IMG/VR virus record: IMGVR_UViG_3300021962_000379
Location: 1-32,639 of that record
Length of the DNA stretch: 32,639 bases
Reading direction: 5' to 3' (one strand)
Source: a virus
The position numbers were made by a program, and so were the translations under genes. Positions 31,208 to 32,639 of the stretch are shown here, in pieces. The notes beneath the pieces are model-generated. The model made no database searches and was not told where the DNA came from. It was given only the letters and a program-made list of their open reading frames with translations. The stretch's first letter is position 1. The number at the start of each line of letters is the position of its first letter.

Positions 31208-32639
31208 ATGAGTAGAAAAATTATTATATCGGAATCTCAATATAAAAGGGTTTTTTTAAATGAAGTGCAAACTTTAGACACAGATCCAATAAATCCCAAT
31301 AGTGAGTTATCATTAGATATGATTCCAGGTACTATTAATGTACCATGCAAACCTAAAAACATAATTGGTGGTAGTATATCTGGTTTGGATCCATCTATTG
31401 ATTGGTGTGAAGTAACTAAATTCTCAGATTGTTATATGGGTAATTGCTCCTCAAAGTATAAAGGGGTAGTATACACCTGGAAACAGGATTCGGAATTGGG
31501 TGATAAAAGAGTTAATCCGTTACATAAAGAATTTGAGGGGTATATTTTAAATTGGAATAAGGTGCTGAATAAGTTTAATAACTTAAAAAGTTTATCTAAG
31601 TGGGATGGATCAATTTTACTTATTGATAAAAAATGGTTAACAAGCAATGATATTAGTAAAGTATTTAATAGAAATTCTTATAATAGTAATAGTATAGGTA
31701 TTGGTACTACTAATATTTTTAATCCTGGATGGGTAATACAGGAATACTTTAAATATAAAGATGCATTAGAAACTGATTTATTAAGTATTATATATCAAGA
31801 GGAATGGAAAACTTCTGTTAAAGAAGCCGAAGAAGAATATAGAAAAAAATATCAAAAATATAAAAATGAATTAAATAAATGGAATGAAAATTTTTTATTT
31901 AAAATTATTGCAAAAGAATCTGAATATTATACAAAAAACAATATTTATCACCCTTCTTATAATGTTAATGTTAGACAAGAGGAAAATTACCCTAGACCAT
32001 TAAAATTAGATACAAAATACTTTGATAAAAACAACCCTTTTGGTAAAAGTCATACTAAAAGTGATGAAACTTCTATAAGTTATGATTATAAAAAGAAAAT
32101 AAAACCTGATAATGTTAAAGATTTTCAAGATTGGTTAGATAGTAAAAATTTAAAATGGGTTAATGGTGTAAATTTAAATAAGGGTGCTGGGTATGGTAAT
32201 TTTGGTTCTTACACTTCCGCAGCTTGGGACATGTATGGTATAATCTATGATTATGAAAAAGGTAATACAGGAAATAAAATACCCCCAATGCCTGTGGCAC
32301 CAGGGAAACCAGAAATTTTATTACCTAATACTAAGAGAAATAATCTTAGTGATTTAGAAAATACAATAGAAAATTTTAAACTTTTATTATCTGCAATAGA
32401 CAGTTTTAATAGTTTAATACTTACACAAAATAATAATGATATAGTAGAATTTTGTAATACTAACCTTAAAGTCAATTCTTTAGGTCAGGCAGTACCTGAA
32501 AGTAGTGTAGTGAGGATAAATTCTGGAACTAAGGACAGTAAAATGTTGTTTTGGTATAGGGATATATGTCCAGATAATGGTGGTGTGTGGGTTTATTCAC
32601 AAGGTAAAAATAGTAAATCTTGTGGTTGTGTTAGAACAC
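31208..32639 (+). CDS. Large tagged protein with peptidoglycan-binding-like segment, 3' truncated by window end
   Basis: The frame opens at ATG 31208, 3 nt after the previous stop, and stays open for 477 codons to the window end. It begins RKIIISESQYKRVFLNE-V, the S-E-S-Q tag type also seen at 28016, ending in L-N-E. After about 290 residues of mixed, weakly conserved sequence with a coiled-coil-like charged helix (EEEYRKKYQKYKNELNKW), a segment reads DFQDWLDSKNLKWVNG, GAGYGNFG, SYTSAAWDMYG. That is a divergent PG_binding_1-like pattern. The region past it is Pro-rich, then helical, then has Cys (CPDNGG, SCGCV). The function is unknown; with the gene before it, it may form a wall-interaction pair. 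The real C-terminus is not visible. Confidence 0.7.
   Translation, partial: MSRKIIISESQYKRVFLNEVQTLDTDPINPNSELSLDMIPGTINVPCKPKNIIGGSISGLDPSIDWCEVTKFSDCYMGNCSSKYKGVVYTWKQDSELGDKRVNPLHKEFEGYILNWNKVLNKFNNLKSLSKWDGSILLIDKKWLTSNDISKVFNRNSYNSNSIGIGTTNIFNPGWVIQEYFKYKDALETDLLSIIYQEEWKTSVKEAEEEYRKKYQKYKNELNKWNENFLFKIIAKESEYYTKNNIYHPSYNVNVRQEENYPRPLKLDTKYFDKNNPFGKSHTKSDETSISYDYKKKIKPDNVKDFQDWLDSKNLKWVNGVNLNKGAGYGNFGSYTSAAWDMYGIIYDYEKGNTGNKIPPMPVAPGKPEILLPNTKRNNLSDLENTIENFKLLLSAIDSFNSLILTQNNNDIVEFCNTNLKVNSLGQAVPESSVVRINSGTKDSKMLFWYRDICPDNGGVWVYSQGKNSKSCGCVRT

Noticed and set aside
1-32639. tRNA or other structured RNA genes
   Set aside because: No cloverleaf, CCA-ending stem or GC-rich island was noticed. 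Gaps between genes are mostly under 60 nt. The only gap near 300 nt (24468-24763) holds the mini-gene and repeats described.

Overview
The window looks like part of the genome of a large T4-like contractile-tailed phage (myovirus). The evidence is a tail sheath protein (24764-27610), a tail tube protein (28913-29401), a family B DNA polymerase with intact exonuclease and polymerase motifs (6128-9085), neck/tail-completion-like proteins and several very long fibre genes. The DNA is AT-rich, genes are tightly packed with 1-4 nt overlaps, and almost no start codon has a Shine-Dalgarno sequence. A textbook Bacteroidetes-type promoter (TTG, 20 nt, TATATTTG) precedes the polymerase gene. Together these suggest a phage of a Bacteroidetes host, probably a (marine) flavobacterium. 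The host call is an inference.

Layout. 1-6073 (+): a fibre/adhesion block of a partial fibre with chaperone-independent-looking 130-residue repeats, a Cys-rich protein with a LamG-like C-terminal half, a parallel beta-helix protein and two small structural proteins. 6128-9085 (+): DNA polymerase. 9047-10192 (-): neck/connector-like virion protein, convergent with and overlapping the polymerase. 10232-11316 (+): two small proteins of unknown function with a short N-terminal tag. 11291-13337 (-): SNF2-type helicase followed by an overlapping glutaredoxin. 13394-20071 (+): two neck/tail-completion-like proteins, then a 1708-residue repeat-built fibre. 20124-24467 (+): two small proteins and a tandem array of six paralogous beta-rich proteins. 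24460-24618 (-): a 52-residue possible regulator with repeats in its own upstream region. 24764-29401 (+): sheath, two tagged small proteins (one a HAD-like phosphatase) and tail tube. 29493-32639 (+): three further tagged proteins, two of them with peptidoglycan-binding-like regions; the last runs off the window.

Two themes are not explained by routine annotation. (1) Seven otherwise unrelated proteins (10232, 10906, 27674, 28016, 29493, 29918, 31208) begin with a short basic amphipathic segment ending in a (L/F)-x-E motif. This resembles the capsid-targeting sequences of T4 internal proteins and Alt, which the prohead protease gp21 removes after (L/I)-x-E. I infer a set of proteins packaged in the head and possibly ejected into the host. 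(2) The octamer ATATTTAT lies shortly upstream of about a dozen gene starts, on the coding strand of each gene, including both strands of the divergent intergenic gaps. It looks like a phage-specific promoter related to the Bacteroidetes -7 element, and in several cases it lies so close to the ATG that leaderless or near-leaderless mRNA would result. Between the -strand mini-gene and the sheath gene, one 101-nt gap holds divergent copies of this motif and a set of operator-like repeats.
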